Below are positions 1-13,377 of a stretch of DNA of 64,000 bases, piece after piece (within the stretch, counting starts at the first letter, position 1; each line of letters starts with the position of its first letter). A model generated the notes under the pieces. The model made no database searches. It saw nothing but the letters and a program-made list of their open reading frames with translations, and was not told the origin of the DNA. The DNA comes from Azadirachta indica. Its lineage: Eukaryota; Streptophyta; Magnoliopsida; Sapindales; Meliaceae. A program made the position numbers and the translations under genes. The stretch spans positions 10,000,350 through 10,064,349 of the forward strand of contig CM040452.1 in NCBI GenBank assembly GCA_022749755.1, written 5' to 3'.

Positions 1-32
1 CATTAATAATATATGATCTTGATCTAATGCAG

Positions 33-1244
33 CTGCAATTGTGACATTTATGAGATTCTTTCCCAGTCTGAAGGCGAGATGTGATTATGGGCTACTGATC
101 TTTATATTGACCTTCTGCTTAATATCTGTATCTGGTTACCGAGATAATGAAGTGTTACTCATGGCAAATGATAGGCTATCTACCGTAATTATTGGTAGTT
201 GTACTACCATTTTCGTATGTATTTGCATTTGCCCAGTTTGGATTGGAGAGGATCTTCACAACCTTGTCGCTGACAACATCGAAAAGCTTGGAAGCTTTTT
301 ACAACGTAAAACTCTAGTGGTCATATGTAATATTCTAGAGGAATTACTTGTACGTATGTGAGTTTAAACTAATTCATTAATCAATTGGAGAAAAAATTTC
401 AGGATTTGGACGGGCATATTTTGAAGTATCAGAAGGCGAGAAGTCTAAGGAGGATAAGCTATTTCTTCAGAGATATAAAAGCGTTCTCAACTCAAAGCAC
501 AGTGAAGAAACAATGGTACACACAGGGGGGAAGACAACTCTTTCTCATTTTCTGAAATTAAACCCTAATTGATTTTTCCAAGTAATTCATGAATTAATTT
601 GCAGGCTAATTTCGCGAAATGGGAACGGGTCAAGGTCGGTTCAAGTTCCGTCATCCCTGGAAACATTACCTGAAAGTCGGAACTCTAACTCGGCAGTGTG
701 CCTACAAAATCCAAGCTCCTAACTGCTGCCTAATTAAATATGATACTGTGTCCACGTATAATAAAACTCACGCTAGTGAATAACTGATTAAGATTACGGC
801 ATGCAGTTGACAGTTTCGATCTTTCTGCAGACTTCTTCAGAAATCCAAAGCAAAATTCGAGGGACGTGCTTAGAGATCAGCACAGAATGTGGCAAAGGTT
901 TGACAGAATTAGCAATAACGACCAGGAAAATGAACACAGCGAAATCAGCCAATCCCCACATTGCAAACGCAAAAACTGCCGTTGAGAACCTGAAAGCTCT
1001 ACTGAGGACAAAGCTGTGGGAAGAAGTAGTACTTGTAGAGATAATACCAGTGGCTACGGTTGCTTTACTTCTAGTAGAGGTGGTAGAATGCACCGAGAAA
1101 GTTGCTGAGGCCGTGCATGAATTAGGAGTCCTTGCAGCTTTTAAGAGTGGGGATGCTGTTGTGTCGCCAGAACACATGCCAACAACCATTCAGATTGTTT
1201 CCAAAGCACATACACAAAATCACCAAGTTGCAGTTGCGGAATAA
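33..1244 (+). pseudogene. ALMT: ALMT copy 1, 3' part, frameshifted
   Basis: This is the 3' part of an aluminium-activated malate transporter (anion channel) gene that starts upstream of the window. Exons read as 33-305, 403-515, 605-747 and 831-1244, with GT-AG introns and TAA stop at 1242-1244. The first exon encodes the end of the membrane domain (RFFPSLKARCDYG, then ICPVWIGEDLH). The third exon is 143 nt, where copies 2, 3 and 4 have 147. The reading frame needs 144, because one base is missing at about 626-627, just after TGGGAA of the conserved W-E-P motif. The shifted frame stops at TGA 671-673, so the cytosolic C-terminal half would be lost. The exon beginning at 33 follows a splice acceptor (CAG 30-32), whereas copies 2 and 3 are uninterrupted at this point, so an intron is present here only. 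I am confident of the family. An assembly error at 626 cannot be excluded. Confidence 0.88.
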
Positions 1245-2870
1245 GATATTTTCTTTTTTTTTTTTTATAATTTTCAAAAAACGTTTATGACTTCTTAGAG
1301 TGCTTGTGCTAAAAGTTGACTTCAGAAAAAATGCATATATAGTTTATAATTTTGAAGAATTCTGATGAAGGTAACAAATACTTATAATTTATATGAAACT
1401 TTTGTCGTATTTGTTTTAATGCTTGGACAATTTAGCTATTATTATAATTTTTATGAATTTATATTTAAGAGAGTTAAAATAAAAGAGAGTAAAATATTTT
1501 GTGAATTCTAAATTTAAAAAATGACCTTCAGCCCAAGTCCAAACTCAAAACAAAATTACATTGTTTTGTCCAAGTAATATATAGAAAAATACAAATGAAC
1601 ATAAGCCACTTTTTGAGCTTAAATTGTGGGCTACAGGTGGAAGATAAGAATAAGCCTAAGTCTACCTCAAAGCAACGTAAAAATCCTAGTCTAGCCTGTT
1701 TGAAGGAACTTAGATCTAAAGAATTTATTATATAATTAGGTTAATATATAAAAAATACAAAAACGCAAAATATTAGAATCTTTTTTTAAACCGAAACCTT
1801 ATTTTAATTAATCTAATATTAATAAAAATAAATATTTTATTACAAATATAAATCTTTTGGACATCTCTTTTTATTAGAATTAAATTGCATTACTTTAATT
1901 TATAAGTAAAGTCTTGTCTTAAGGAAGATAATTTGCATCAAAATAGGATTGCATGAGATAATTACAATCTATTACGACTCCATATCACACATTATAAAAG
2001 GTAGAATGATCATATGTTCAAGGGGAGAGGGGGAAATGCACTGTCATCCTTTTTTGCTTCATAAAACACAAGTTTGAGATATCACTTCTTCAAATTCTCC
2101 TTCTTCAATGGTGCTAGTTTTTTGGATTATCTTTCTAAACTTGAATGTTGCTCCTGGTGTTGTTGCCTTTTCCTACATCCATAGACACTAATTTGGTTTT
2201 TTTTCAAACTCTTTCCCACAGCCTTGGAAACAATAAGGTCGTGAATGGATATATTGAATATTGCCTCAAGTGCTTCTATTTAATCCGATTTGTCGATAGT
2301 TATGACCAACCCTTAAACCATTGTGTTTCTTTGTATTATTATTAGGACTAACTTACTCTCATACACCATAGACTCATTGTTTGGGTCTTGTGTTTTTTTA
2401 AGAATTACAAGTATAGTACCAGTAGTAGAAGATATCTCTAAACGGGCCTATGCCAATCTCTTAAAATTGCAACATCACGACTCTTAGGCTATTGGTTGAA
2501 ACCCAATAGACATGGTAGGCTTTATTCCTTGTAGTTGAAAAGGAGTGTCAAAGCTCAATTTAGATCCAAAAGCTCAGCAACATTGAAATCTATTAAAAGT
2601 GATACAAGACCTATTCAAACAACTAGGCAATCACGACTTGACACATGGATTGAGTGAATTTCCTCTACAATATAGATTAATAATCATCTGTTAATCAAAC
2701 AAGATAATTTCTATTAGATTTTATTGTTGGTTTTATTTGTTTCAAATAATTTGTAAAGATTATAGATGACAACATCAACAACAATAATAGTAATATTACA
2801 CTAGCTCTTTAAAGTGAAGAGAGAATTGAGAGCTTGAGAGTTTATCTATATTAATTTCACTATTTGATTG
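1245..2870. other. AT-rich intergenic spacer, nothing recognised
   Basis: This is the 3' flank of ALMT copy 1. Only short open frames occur and none has recognisable protein motifs. A stretch at 2000-2700 is less AT-rich than its surroundings and may be old retroelement DNA, but I see no domain or repeat boundary that supports this. Confidence 0.5.
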
Positions 2871-4180
2871 TGTTAGCTTTAGGACTCATAATCATTATTT
2901 TGATGATAACAAATATTAATATCATTAATTATCTAAATTCTTGTATCATTTGTTGTGATATTTCTAACATGAAGAATTGGAGCAATAGTGAAAATTCAAA
3001 GAATATCCAAAGAATATCCAAAATTAAAGCATTTAAGAAAAGCATAATTAAACCTCTTCAACAAATGGAAGAGAGATAAATTGAAAACTCAAGACAGAAA
3101 TGTAGTATTGCTTTTTGTATTTTATTTGTATGTTTAAGTACGTAAGTATGTATGTTGCTTTTGGCATGCAAGCTCAAGAATTTTTCAAATAAAAATGTTT
3201 AAAATTTTGAAAATGAAACCAAAATGCGAATTTTGATAAACTGAAAAGTGGACCAAATTTTAAAAATTCAAAACCTGAAAATCGGACCAAATTGTAAGAT
3301 TTTGAAACCTTTAAAATGGGACTAAAATGTAAAATTTTCAAACTATGAACAGTCTCAATCGACCGACTTGGAGGCACAATGCCTCCAAAAGTCAATTAAA
3401 CCATTAATTGATCGACTTGGGCCACCTGATCGACAAACAAGGCCAAAATGATCAACTGATTTCTTGGGTTTTCAATTTTTCACTTCTAATTTTTAGCCTA
3501 ATCAATCACCATGACCATAACAGTCAACTGAATTTGTTCGAAATTCAAATTATTATGTATCTAACAATAAATTTTTTAAGTCTACCTATATATTGAGCCA
3601 TTTTACACATTGAGTGATGAATTTGAGCTATTTTCTAAAACCTCAAGTGCTTACAGACATTTTTAAGCTTTCAAATCACATATTAGACTTGTACAATGAA
3701 AATTCAGCATTCTATACACTTATTCTTTTATTTTTAAATGTTTTGAAGGTGAATACTTGTTATTTCTTTTACATTTCTTGAAAGAGAGTAAAAGAAGTGG
3801 TCTTTCGCTTGGATTGTAAATTGAGTGATTTAGGAGGAATAACTTATGATGAGAGTTGAATGTTGTACATTGAAATCACTTGTAAAGTTTAAAAGGTACC
3901 TAAAAATCCTCTTGATTGTAATTTTTTAAATATTGGGGTGTTCAAGACTTTATTTAGTGGAATCCTTAAACTTGAAGCTTAGAGACATGGACGTAAAAAT
4001 CTTATGTTATCTTTCTCAATCCTCTTACTCACTTAATTTATGTGCTTTATATTGTTATATTACATTTTTCACACACATTTGAATTTATTTTGTGATAATT
4101 TACATATTGATCATTGAGTTGTATGTTGAATTTATTGTATTGTACTAAAAAAAACTTGAATTGCTTGGTGTTAGTAGTTA
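2871..4180 (+). repeat. Possible solo LTR, Sirevirus/copia-like
   Basis: The segment opens with TGTTAGCTTTAGGACTCATA, followed by a TTTTGATGATAACAAA tract, which resembles the 5' end of Sirevirus-type copia LTRs. Near its end it has the leader-like tract AGTGGAATCC...GGACGTAAAAATC, which is also typical of those LTRs. The 5-mer GATTG precedes the start (2866-2870) and follows position 4180, which would be a target duplication. The 3' terminus reads TTA rather than CA, so the right boundary is uncertain. No internal coding region is attached. Confidence 0.4.
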
Positions 4181-4915
4181 GATTGTTTTTAAAATTGTTA
4201 AAATCTTTGAAAAATAAATTCATCTCCTCTTGTGTTGCGACATTAGTATTTCAAATTGAACTGTTTTATTGTCGATGATAATGACAATATTAATTTTTGT
4301 ACTGAATTCTCTTATGTACAGATGTAAACAATGGATATGCTAAATCATCTCAACTAATTAATTTTTTATTATTATTTATGTGATTAAATGATATCTCTCC
4401 ACGAGGCATGCCTTATTTATAATGTTTCATAAATGATTTAGATCCTACCCGGTGCATAATTACCAATTTCATTTAGGTACAATGAAGCTAGCAATAGTTG
4501 GAATTGCTTTGAGCTACTAAAACATTTAAATATAATTATAAAATTAAATTAATAATTATTTTTCGTTCATAATCAATTTATTTTAGAGATTCAATTCAAG
4601 ATTAAGTTTGTGTCTATCTTAAGGTTAAATCCTACGATTTCATTTCAATTTTCTTTTTTTAGGGTTTTAAAACTTGGTCTTAATTTATGATATTTTAAGT
4701 GGCTAAGTTTAGGATCTCAATACCATATTTCAATTCTCGAGTCGAAAGTTATTGCATTTTTATATCTAATCTCAAGTCTTGAGATTTTAAACTGAATAGC
4801 ATTTTTTGATATTGTGATATTACATCTTATTGTAAGAAAAATTAAAATATATATCATACCTTCAATTATAATTGATCCTATATATTTTGAGTAGGATTAG
4901 CAATTTTTATTTTTT
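4181..4915. other. AT-rich spacer, nothing recognised
   Basis: This is low-complexity AT-rich sequence between the possible solo LTR and a TIR element. I found no coding region, RNA gene or repeat boundary in it. Confidence 0.5.
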
Positions 4916-5757
4916 AACACAAAATGTTACATCAAACTACTACCTTTAAATTAAGTGTATACGAAGAATCAAAATTGCATCTAATAAATGTAAAAGATTT
5001 TTACAAACTCGTTGAATAGGGTTCTCATGTCTTTTTTCTTTTCTTTTTCTTTTTTTATCATCAACTTGTTAATCTCTCTCCTACTTTATCTTTTCTTTAT
5101 TACATCTTCTTTCTCCTCAAATATTTTTTAATTTTAATTATTATTTATGAGTTAAAAAAACTCATGAATTTAATAATCTTTTCTTATATATCTATATATT
5201 ATGATAATTTTTAAAGAATTCATAAGTTCTTTTAGATATTAAAATAATTTTTTATTAAAATTTTTAAGTTTTTTAATTTACAAGTGATAATGAAAATACT
5301 CAATTTTTTTTTTAATTATAATTATCATTTGTAAGCTAAGAACTCATGAATTAAATAATCTTTTTTAAATATTTATATACTATGATAGTTTTTAAAAAAT
5401 TTCTAAGTTTTTTAAGATAAATTATTTAATTAATATAATTTTTATTTAGATTTTTAAACTTTTCAATTTACAAGTGATAATTAAAATAATTTTTATATAA
5501 ATTTTGAGTTTTTCAATTTATAAATGATAATTAAAATAAAAAGAAATAATGAAGAGAGAGGAGATAGAATAAAGAATAGAAAAGTAAAAGAAAGATTATA
5601 CAAATTAGGAGGTAATCAACAGAAAAAAAAAGAGTTAAAAGAAATAAAAACTTCAATTAATGAATATAAAAATATTTATTATATTTTATCTCATTCAATC
5701 CACACCATCCACATATCTTTAATTTAAGGGCTAATAATTAATATAACATTTTGTATA
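4916..5757. mobile_element. Non-autonomous long-TIR DNA element
   Basis: The left end has ACACAAAATGTTACATCAAA. The right end, reverse-complemented, reads ATACAAAATGTTATATTAAT, and the similarity continues through a shared CTTTAAATTAA tract for about 40 bp. The arms continue inward as pyrimidine-rich on the left (5030-5110) and purine-rich on the right (5540-5650). The interior holds two imperfect direct repeats of about 175 bp (5130-5290 and 5310-5490). The lysine-rich 67-residue open frame at 5524-5727 lies in the purine-rich arm and does not look like a real protein. No target duplication is clear. Confidence 0.5.
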
Positions 5758-8300
5758 GAAAAAAAAAAGAACTGTTAATTCTATCTTATATTTTATACAT
5801 TGAAATTCACATAAAGTACCTTCTTGTCTATTTCTCTTTCCACCTCTCTATTATGAAAATTGTTTTAGTTGAAGGATTGAATGCTTACTTTAGGTTAGGT
5901 TAGAGATCCTTTTATAGTGAAAATCTTAATTTTAAAAGAATTTTTGTCCTTTCTACTTCAAACGAATAATAGTAAAGTATTTTAAACAAATTTAGCCATT
6001 AATCTTCAAATAAAGCAGTAGTTCATTAAAAACAATGACCACTACTAGTAAATTATGTAAATGAACTTCATAAAAGGAAATTCTTAGAGTTATTTTCACT
6101 CCTTGCTGGGTCTTGCTTGCTAATTGACATATTAAAAAAAAAAAGGAGTCAAAACAATATTTATTTGATTGAATATGACTTCCTTATCTCTGCCTCAATC
6201 CATTTTTTTCTTACCTCATGTACTTTTCTTTGATATTTATATCCACTGCTTCAGGAAAAATTGGAAACTACTGGTTCAGGGTCAACAAGATCCCTTGGTT
6301 TGCGGTAAACTTGATTTGTCGTCGGTTCGGCTGAGACTGCGGATTTGACTAATTTAGTCAATGAGAGATCAGGATATCTTGTTGTGTCTGCTTATTCCTC
6401 TGTGGGTGGAGATAGTGATACAAATTCAAATGCTTAAGGCTTTGTCATTTCCCACCCTCTGCTCACAGAACAGAGTTTGCCCGCCCTGTTATCAAGCGCA
6501 GTTGCGATTGAAAGCCCTTTATGACTGAAACTAGGAAAAGGTGTTTTGAAAACCGACAGAGAATCGAATAGAGCTTAAGATGGAAAATGTTCGAGAACAA
6601 TAATAAATAAAAAGACATAGGTAGAGCAGGCGCCGCAGTCGCAAAACTGTCCTCCACGCGCTATCGCGCAATCCCTAAATAACTCTAACTCATGTATTAG
6701 GTTCAGTTTTCAAGATTATTGACAATAAATTCCAAGTTTAGGTATTGATTCTGGTCTTGGTATTTAGTCTCTCATCTTAATTCTAGATCACAATCCCGAG
6801 TATCTTGATAATAATTTCTAGTTAGATCTTTGGCATTTTGCTACTTAATATAGATTTTATACATCTTAATGATTAGTATTTTACTGTATACATAGGTTAT
6901 CATTTTAGAACTCTTTTAATATTATTTAGGAATTAAAAAATTAATATTTTTTAAAAAATAAATTCAAGTACGTACCAAAAACATTTCATGTAAAGGTATC
7001 GAACGGGATTAATGGATTTAACCAAAAATACATGTATAATAATCTATCATTTGGCAGATTGCTAATTTTTTAATCCAATCTATATAACAATATTGAATTT
7101 ATTCACCCTAATGTCATTAGATGAATGTAGTAAATTTGATTCTAAGGACCGAAAATGAGATAAATTATAAAATATTAGAGATAATGTTTTCAACAATGTT
7201 AAAGAAAGGTGAATAAAGTGTTGTTTCATCAAATATTATTGAAAGCCAAACTAGAAATTCCCTATATTTGAAATAATGTTAAGTGCAAGTTTTATAAACG
7301 CAATAATGTAAATAAATTAATTAGCTAGATAGGGATATTATTAAGAATATATATAGGAAAATTATTCAACAACTTTTCACCTTAAGTAATTAAAAAAAAT
7401 AACTCTTATTTAAAGTTTGTTTGTTTTTCTATCTGAAATTTGAATATAATTATTCAAATGTTTAAAAGTCATTTGTTTTTTAACTTATATCTGAATATTT
7501 GTCAAAAAAATTTGAATATAATTAAATTAAAAATTTTAATTTAAATATAAATGTCTAAATAATTTAAATATTTTATCTGTCAAGACTACCTTTACTTTAT
7601 TACTTAACATTTATATATATCAATAATTTAATATATTAGTTTAAGATTTTTTAGAGCATATATATCAATATATCAGTTTTATATTTTTTATTTTTATAAA
7701 AATAAATAACTTAATATTTATATTGAAATATATAAAGTAAAAAAAAATAAATAAATAATTAAATTCAAATTCAGTTAAATTTATATTTCAATCATATTCA
7801 GATTTCAAACAAGAAAAATAAACACTATCTTAATAAAATTCTCTTAAAATTCTCCAAAATTAAACCGAACTTTATTTATAGAAAAAAATAGCTACATTAA
7901 GTAAAAGAAAAGGTAATGAAAAGGAAAAAGGCCAGCACACTAAGCCATTTTACAGATTCTCATCCCAAATGCATTATAAATATTTGATCACCTTCCTATT
8001 ATTATTACTGCTTCAGTATCATTTGCACATAAGGAAACGCATAAGATATATATATCTATATATATATACACACCAATTAATTTCAGAAGTAATATATAAC
8101 CCATCGAATTAATTTTAATTATTTCAAATGAGGGAACAAAAATGGAGAATAAGAAAGACCTTAAGGCACAAAAATAACAGTATTGGTTTGATATACAGGT
8201 CCAGGAGAAACCCAAAAAGAAAAAAAAGGAAAAATATTTTTCTCTGGATGTAAAATTACTACTGTCAAAACAACTTGACCATTTCTTGACTTCAAGCAGC
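5758..8300. other. AT-rich spacer downstream of ALMT copy 2
   Basis: This sequence is mostly AT-rich. A less AT-rich patch at 6240-6660 has no frame that I recognise. A TA/CTATA microsatellite lies at about 8045-8070. The last few hundred bases are the 3' flank of ALMT copy 2, which runs on the minus strand. Confidence 0.5.
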
Positions 8301-10092
8301 TTATTCGGTAATCGTGATAACATGATGCTGTTGCTGTTCTTCGTTGCCAGAAATCGGCTGCACTGCCCATCGATTGCGTAATCGTGAATTTTCCCGGATA
8401 ATATAGGGGCTCTTGAACCTTGCTTGGGAGGCTAGTTCATTAACACACGCCGCAATTTTCTCAGTGCTTGTGATAACATCAGATAGTAATGAAGCAACTG
8501 TAGCAGATGGTATTATCTCAAGGAGATCTGTTTCTTCCATTAAAACGCATACTTTGAAAAGAGATTTGAGGACTTCAGCTGCTGCCTTTGAGTCTGAGAT
8601 TTGAGAATTAACTGATGGTGGTTGCGTCGATGTTTTAACTGCTGATGCTAATAACTTCAGAGCTTTTCCAGTTTCTGAACTGATCATCGTGCATGATTCT
8701 TGAAATTTGCTTTCGATTTCCGCTGGCCATGGCCTCTGAACAATAAAACAAAGGAAAGATTACTTAAGTGAACTATGTTGATCAGTTTTCAGTTACATAC
8801 ATGAGTTTCTCCTTGATGTATACCTGTTTCTGATCTGAGTTAAGGTAACTGTTAAGAGATTCAATTTTGCGAGCACATTCGCGAGCTAGGGTTCCAACTT
8901 TAAGGTACTGTTTCCAAGGATGGCGAAATTTGAAACAACCGTGCCCTGGTTCCCATCTAGCTAAATTCGCCTGCAGAGTAAATAAACTTTTAGATTAGGT
9001 TTTACAGGTTCATCATTGTTTCAATTTATTTGTAGAGAAATTAACAGAGCTTTTGATTGTACCCACCATGTTTTCTTCGCTACTTTTTGAGTTGAGGACA
9101 CTTTTATATCCTTGAAGAAACGACTTGCCGTTATTAGACTGGCCATCTTGGGATAATTTAAAGTATTCACCTCCAAATCCTGCAAGTTGATTAAAAACAA
9201 AAAAAAAAAAAAACAGAAGAAATTAGTAAATTTATATTATATAATATTTTGAAGATTTGATTGGATATAATTAATTGGCGCGGTTAATTACCTTCCAAAA
9301 ATTTGCCTAGCTTTTCCAAGTTGTCAGCAATCTGATTGTGGAGATCCTGACCAACCCATACAGGGCAGATGAAAATGCATACAATCAAAGAAGTGATGCT
9401 ACCAATAGCAATGGTGGTTAGCCGCTCATGAGCCATTCGTATAACCTCATCTTCTCGATAACCAGAAACGGATATCAAGCAAAACGTCAAGATGAAGACC
9501 ATCAGCCCATAATCATATCTTGCCTTCATTTTGGGAAAAAATCTTACAAAAGTCACTACCGTAGCTATTATAAAGACGAAGACAGCAATTACTACTGGCT
9601 CGCCGTCTCTTCCCGAGTGGCAAGCAATCATGTGAACTCCAACGCCTAGAGCACCACCTAACAACGTTGCACACATCCTATTTAATCCTTTTCCAAGCGT
9701 TGCTCCTGGAAGTATACATGAACCAAGTTCAGAAAACGTTAAATACATATAAACTATGCAATGATCTGAACAGAGAAATGTATATAATTGATTTTAAGCT
9801 TACCTACTGAAAATTCGAAGACGACTACAACGGTTAAAACTGCCCACATTGCAGACACACCAAAACCGTCATAGAGTGGTCTAAAGTAGTAGAATAATGA
9901 AACCACAGTGATAGCTAATCCTACTTTAAATGAATGAATGATCCTTCTTGGATCATCTTTTCCTAATTTCTTGGCCTCTCTTGCTTTCTCAGTGATTTTG
10001 TTTCTGATTTTCCGAGGAACGGCCTTAATCCACCCCAACACTCCGTTTGAAGCTTCAGCATTCTCACTAGAAGACTGAGATTCCACTTCCAT
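8301..10092 (-). CDS. ALMT: Aluminium-activated malate transporter (ALMT), intact copy 2
   Basis: Five exons join as 10092-9804, 9705-9292, 9179-9067, 8970-8824 and 8735-8301. All introns are GT-AG, 88-112 bp long, and the frame is kept throughout. The product is 465 residues, which is usual for ALMT anion channels of the plasma or vacuolar membrane. Residues 1-50 are a hydrophilic N-terminus ending in DDPRR. About six membrane segments span residues 52-213 (for example SAMWAVLTVVVVFEFSVGA and ILTFCLISVSGYREDE, closing with ICPVWVGQDLH). The rest is a cytosolic helical domain with the conserved W-E-P at 278-280 and an RHPWKQY motif. The ATG at 10092 is chosen because the upstream in-frame codon is TTG. 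A TATA box lies about 120 bp upstream. The sequence looks nearest to the ALMT1/2/7/8-type clade, but substrate and aluminium activation cannot be read from it. It lies divergent from copy 3 and convergent with copy 1. Confidence 0.95.
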
Positions 10093-10212
10093 TGCCAACT
10101 ATTTTCAGGAGAGAGAATATTATGCCAATGCAATGGAAGTGAGTATAGATATCAGGGAAACAACTGGACCTGCGATAGCTTAGTTGTGTGAAAAGATACC
10201 TGTTCCAACGCG

Positions 10213-10220
10213 TATTTATA
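10213..10220 (-). promoter_or_regulatory. TATA box of ALMT copy 2
   Basis: TATAAATA on the minus strand lies about 120 bp upstream of the ATG at 10092. This is a usual position for a plant TATA box with a 5' UTR of roughly 90 bp. Confidence 0.6.
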
Positions 10221-10229
10221 AAAAGAGAT

Positions 10230-12680
10230 GCTGCTTCAGCAGCATACATGGAAAACAAACAAAATATTAATAACTCTACAGTACCAATTATATATTTAAT
10301 ATATATTTGGGAGTCGTTCACTTCAGTCGAGAAGCAAAGAGTCAAATAAGCTCTGCCCCTTGCATGTGTTGTTTTGAATAATACTATCTATGTAGTGAGA
10401 AGAACGAGAGAAATTTTGGGATACCAAGATTTGAAAATCTAGATCTGTAAATAGTTTAATTATTATTTTATAAATGATAGGTTATCAGTATTAATTGATA
10501 ATCAGATCGATGAACACGGTTTATGTATTAATAAAAGGGATAACCGACTGAAATTACTGGCATGAATAATATTGAATACTTTGATCCGATCGATTTTGAA
10601 AGTTTGAACTGTGTCTGAACTCCAAAGATTACAAAACGTGACCATTATATTGTATGATCTGGAAATATTAATTCTTCTAGTTTGTTTTTCTATCAACCAC
10701 CAATTATAAATATGTTTTGATTTATAATAAAGAAAAACCAAATTATAAAACAATGCATGATGTGGGACATATTAATATATAGCAAATTTCTTGCTAACAT
10801 ACTCAATTATTGATATCTTATATATTGATGGACGAGGGATTGAAGAAGTTGGGGTTGTGGGGTTGAAGATTGCTAGTATGCTTATAAGATATAAGTTAGG
10901 CTATAGATTATAAATTAGGTATATATACAAACAACATAATTGTTGGTTAATGCTTGTAAATAGAACACAATTAATTAATGGTTAATGAGATAATTACTTA
11001 ATTCTTCTCAACAATTTAACCTATGACAGTCATTTTATAATGATAGACGTAAAATTAGTTTATATCCCAGCTCAAATATATTATAACTAATAAATTTATA
11101 GTAATGAATAAATGTTTAATGTATGACCATTATTTGTAATGTTAAATCAACGATTATAGAAAGCATGATGCTAAGATCTATTTGATATAATTTTTCATTT
11201 AAAACTTTTAATTAGAGTATCTTTTACTTGATGAAATCATCCACCAATTAGGATTGGTCATCTTCTCTCTAGAGATATTCGGGACTTACCTATTTTAGGT
11301 TTTCTTAATTCTTCCTTTATATTTTCTAAAGGTATGTTGAGTTGATATAACTCTTTTTTTTTCTTTTTAATGCAATTATCTCACTTGGTTGAAACTTGTT
11401 CATTAAAAAAAAGTATCTTTTGCAAATATAATTTTTAAAAGTAGAATTTTTATAAAAATTTATTAATTGTTAAATTTTCATAAATATCTTTTAATAAAAA
11501 TTGTGTAATTATTTTAACAAATAAATTTTTTAAAGTTATATTATCAAAATACTAGACTAATAAGGTTTTTAAGATAATAAATATAAGTTATTTTAGATAA
11601 TTTAATTTTTTAAAATACTAAAAAAAATTCTAATTTCAAACCTCAAGATTTAAAAGTAGATAAATTTATTCAAATATTTGTACTCACTATTAATCAGACA
11701 TTTTAATTTAATTGTATTAAGAAGTACATTTATCAATTTTTCAAAGTAGAAAAGTAAACAATAATTAGCAATTAATTATATTTAGAGTTTGGTAAATAAG
11801 AAAAAAAGCAGAAACAACATAATACCACATATCATATTGTTTAAAACATAATATTAGTATTAAAAATATGATATTTTATAATTAATTATCAAGCAATTGT
11901 ATCTATTAATTTTTGTAACTTCTATTAAGTAAACAATAAATAATGTTATTTTATTTCAATGAACTAATAAAATAATGATCTTTGTTAAACTAGTCTCCCT
12001 AATCCACATTTCTTCAAAGAATAACCTTTTTGTAACTCTTCATATTTTCTTTAATAATCAATAATTGATTCTCTAACTTCTATATGTAGTGTATGATTTT
12101 TTTTTGGTAATAATTTTTCTTTTTAACACAAAAGTTTTCTCATCGGTTTAAGGAATAATAATAAAAATCACAGTAAAAATTTAATGAAGATATTAGGAAT
12201 AAAATGCTATCTTCTCAAGATAATTCTTCTAAATTATTGGATCAAATATTTTGTAAGAATAACAATTAAATATGTTACTGTCTATCACCATTAGCTAAAT
12301 TTTTGTATGAAAATGTATCCCAAAATAATCCAAATAGATTTTTTTTAAGTATACAAACTCATGTACAATTTTATTTATAAATTAATGTAACAATATTATA
12401 TTAATTAGGGTGGGTTTATTTATACCCTAAAATATACTTTGAATACCTTTTTATGTTGCACACCCATCTAAAGAAAATAAAAGTTTAATTTTCACTTTAA
12501 ATACTCTTTTAAATACTTATGTATAGTCTTTGATTAATTCTCTTATATTTTGTATTTTAAATTTTCTCTATACATCCACAAAAACATTAATCACGCCCAA
12601 TCAATTTTTGTAAAGTCAAATTATTTGAAATTAAAAATAACAACTTTTCAATTTTTAATGAGGATTTGATTATGAGAATT
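10230..12680. other. AT-rich spacer upstream of ALMT copy 2
   Basis: The first kilobase presumably includes the promoter of copy 2. The rest is AT-rich with no recognisable gene, repeat boundary or RNA gene. Short open frames here carry no motif. Confidence 0.5.
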
Positions 12681-12689
12681 ATTAATGTT

Positions 12690-12930
12690 AAAAAATAGAG
12701 AGGGATCGTTGGTCAAGTGGGACAGCATCTTGCCGTGGCAGAGGCCAGTTGGGCCAAGTCACCTTGAGCCATAGCGCAAGGCTGAAAAACTTAAGGAATT
12801 ACAGTTGCACCTCTATAAGTTATAGTTTTTGGCCTGGTGGTAAGCACCTGATGCTATGATGAGTTAGATTTAATGTTAGAAAGAAAGATTTAGGGTTTAA
12901 GCAACTAAATTGTACATCATAAAAAAGTTG
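12690..12930 (+). repeat. Possible SINE-like segment
   Basis: A locally GC-richer island contains GATCGTTGGTCAAGTGG and, further on, TGGCCTGGTGGTAAGCACC followed by GGGTTTAAGC. These loosely resemble the A and B boxes of a tRNA-type internal promoter. I cannot fold a complete tRNA from it and see no target duplication, so this is only a weak suggestion. Confidence 0.2.
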
Positions 12931-13377
12931 GGTGTGTATCAAATAGATGTTAAAGAGTTATTATTATATTTAATTAGGTTATTGTTCTCCATAGTAATTT
13001 TAATTTTTTTTTTAAAAAAAAAAAGTGTTTATATTAGAGTATAGATAAACTCTCCCATTATTATTATCATATATTTCTTATTATTATATGACAACTTCAT
13101 AAGCAATGGAGGTAATTCGGGATGTTATCAAGGATGTTCTCCCATGAGAGAAATAGGGATAACAAAAATGGACTCTACTCCTATAATATAAGAGATTTAA
13201 TGGTACACAAGTTAAAGAATACTTTGCAAAAGAGGAGTGGAGGCTGAGCTGAGAAATATTGTAGAAAATTGTCCACTAAAAAAGTCTCACGTCCTTTATG
13301 AATAGATTCTCAGAAGAGAGGCATAGACCTGATTCACCAAATATTATCTTTAGGTATGTAAAATGCCACTTTAGTTT

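Noticed and set aside
794..1189. 131-residue open frame on the minus strand
   Set aside because: It is the antisense shadow of the last exon of ALMT copy 1.
5524..5727. Lysine-rich 67-residue frame
   Set aside because: It lies in a purine-rich arm of a TIR element; composition is explained by base bias.
8161..8370. Minus-strand frames overlapping the end of ALMT copy 2
   Set aside because: They lie in other frames over exon 5 and the 3' UTR; the ALMT frame ends in TAA at 8301.
8413..8604. 63-residue open frame on the plus strand, and similar frames at 9428-9649
   Set aside because: They are antisense shadows of ALMT copy 2 exons.
12690..12770. tRNA gene
   Set aside because: Only A-box-like sequence is present; no acceptor stem, anticodon arm or T-loop could be folded.
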